DNA of 64,000 nucleotides from Synechococcus sp. CCY 9618 (lineage in GTDB: Bacteria; Cyanobacteriota; Cyanobacteriia; PCC-6307; Cyanobiaceae), in assembly GCF_019038415.1 (NCBI RefSeq), contig NZ_JAFKRG010000047.1, forward strand, positions 1-64,000. The letters are read 5' to 3'. Below are positions 63,254-64,000 of this stretch, piece after piece (the first letter of the stretch is position 1; each line of letters starts with the position of its first letter). A program made the position numbers and the translations under genes. Under the pieces are notes generated by a model. It was not told where the DNA came from. It was given only the letters and a program-made list of their open reading frames with translations, and did not search any database.

Positions 63254-64000
63254 TCACCAGGGATCAAGTTTCAGCTCGGGGCTTGATCCCCTTCCAGTGG
63301 TCATGCCACCACCTCCCGCTGCAGAGTGTTGGCGCCTGCACCGGCCCTGCGCCGTGGTGAGGAGCGATGCAGCCAGGCTCTGGCGCCAGGGGCTGGGCAG
63401 CTGCCAGTGATCGGCCCCCCGCAGGATGCGGCCTGCGTAGTCGGCGGTGGCCGCCAGCCCCTCGCTCCGGGCCTGGGGCACCGGCACGTAGGTCAGCACG
63501 TCAAAGCGCTCGCCGGCCTCGGTGGTGACCGCCACGGTCTGGCGTTCGTAATGGCGGCCTGTACCCGCCCCTTCGCAGCGATCGATCTCCGCCAGGTCGT
63601 CCGGGCCCAGGTGGTGCACCACCCCCCAGCAGTGGCTGCCCGCCTCGGCGATGATGCCGGCACAGCCGGCGCCGGTGATGGAGCGCTTGTTGATCCCCCA
63701 GCGCCAGCCCTCCAGCCGGGCCACCAGCCCGTGGCCGTCCCAGCCGGGGCAGCGCTGCCGCAGCCGCAGCGGATCCATGTTCGAGCCGTAGCTGAACACC
63801 GGCGCGGACCACCAGTCGCCGAGGAGTACCGGATCCTTCCCGGCCACCTGCTCAGGGGCTCCGTGATACACCCAAGCCTCACGGCCGTCGCTCAGCGGCA
63901 ACCGGCGGCGGTCGTGGACGTGCGGGTAGCCCTCGAGGGCATCAAGGGCGGCCAGGCCGGCATCGTCCACCCGGTACACCTCGCCGTGGATGCTGCCCCC
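63254..64000 (-). CDS. Two-domain gamma-glutamylcyclotransferase-like (AIG2) protein, 5' end outside window
   Basis: Reading on the minus strand from the window edge, GGSIHGEVYRVDDAGLAALDALEGYP is the back half of an AIG2/GGCT domain. A second, complete domain begins VFSYGSNMDPLRLRQRCPG and contains HCWGVVHHLGPDDLAEIDRCEG, with the likely catalytic Glu, and HYERQTVAV. So two cyclotransferase-like domains stand in tandem. The family cyclises gamma-glutamyl compounds such as those from glutathione turnover. Other members act on gamma-glutamylamines. The frame is open to position 64000, so the start lies beyond it. Confidence 0.82.
   Translation of the reverse strand, partial: GGSIHGEVYRVDDAGLAALDALEGYPHVHDRRRLPLSDGREAWVYHGAPEQVAGKDPVLLGDWWSAPVFSYGSNMDPLRLRQRCPGWDGHGLVARLEGWRWGINKRSITGAGCAGIIAEAGSHCWGVVHHLGPDDLAEIDRCEGAGTGRHYERQTVAVTTEAGERFDVLTYVPVPQARSEGLAATADYAGRILRGADHWQLPSPWRQSLAASLLTTAQGRCRRQHSAAGGGGMTTGRGSSPELKLDPW

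Noticed and set aside
1-64000. CRISPR array, rRNA operon, tmRNA or cobalamin/TPP riboswitch
   Set aside because: I looked for regularly spaced repeats and for the conserved cores of these RNAs in the spacers and around cbiC, cbiD and thiG, and saw none.

Overview
The window looks like a chromosomal segment of a high-GC picocyanobacterium of the Cyanobium/Synechococcus (alpha-cyanobacterial) type. It carries photosystem genes (psbZ twice, a psb34-like gene, a ycf37-like gene), cyanobacterial sulfolipid and glucolipid genes (sqdB, sqdX, an mgdA-like gene) and a long conserved housekeeping backbone (mutS, cbiC, holA, lysC, uvrB, tilS, rnj, dapA, asd, tig, clpP, clpX, dnaX, rpmI, rplT, thiG, mrdA, guaA, cbiD, tRNA-Gly). 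HIP1-like octamers (GCGATCGC), for example inside 2578-2587, 12994-13003 and 26916-26923, fit a cyanobacterial host. The genus is inferred from gene content; I could not run a search.

Positions 1-14334 form an accessory surface-sugar island on the minus strand. Its left edge is IS5-type transposase debris. Read in transcription order (right to left), it holds an ABC flippase-like transporter, ptmE, ptmF, ptmB, ptmA, legB and legC. A scarred junction follows, where base composition changes sharply. After it come legH/neuD, legI/neuB, legG/neuC, a serine-acetyltransferase-like gene and a 563-residue capsule or glycosyltransferase-like protein. Together these would turn glucosamine-1-phosphate into CMP-legionaminic acid by the GDP-linked route described in Campylobacter jejuni, then acetylate, transfer or export the product. 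The right edge (13848-16614) is a duplicated psbZ-ribH block. The inner ribH copy is a frameshifted pseudogene and the outer copy is intact. rmlA and rmlC lie between the copies. This is a recombination scar at a normally conserved locus.

Positions 16.7-28.6 kb run mutS, cbiC, a fused Phd-antitoxin/PIN-toxin gene with a TGTACA palindrome just upstream, holA and lysC. An accessory block follows: a metallo-beta-lactamase/pseudo-receiver/GAF fusion, a PQQ-type sugar dehydrogenase lipoprotein, an EAL phosphodiesterase and mscL. Positions 28.6-42.8 kb are backbone: uvrB, a small membrane protein, a Ycf23-type protein, tilS, a TPR protein, rnj, dapA-asd, tig-clpP-clpX and an LRAT-like protein. A small lower-GC pair of sugar-transfer genes (42.8-44.6 kb) sits before dnaX.

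Positions 45-64 kb are again backbone: dnaX, a glucolipid synthase, a SpoIID-domain lipoprotein, rpmI-rplT, ycf37-like, thiG, psb34-like, sqdB-sqdX, mrdA with two unknown upstream genes, guaA, cbiD, an alanine/serine-glyoxylate aminotransferase, a small lipoprotein, tRNA-Gly(CCC), and a two-domain gamma-glutamylcyclotransferase-like gene cut by the window edge.
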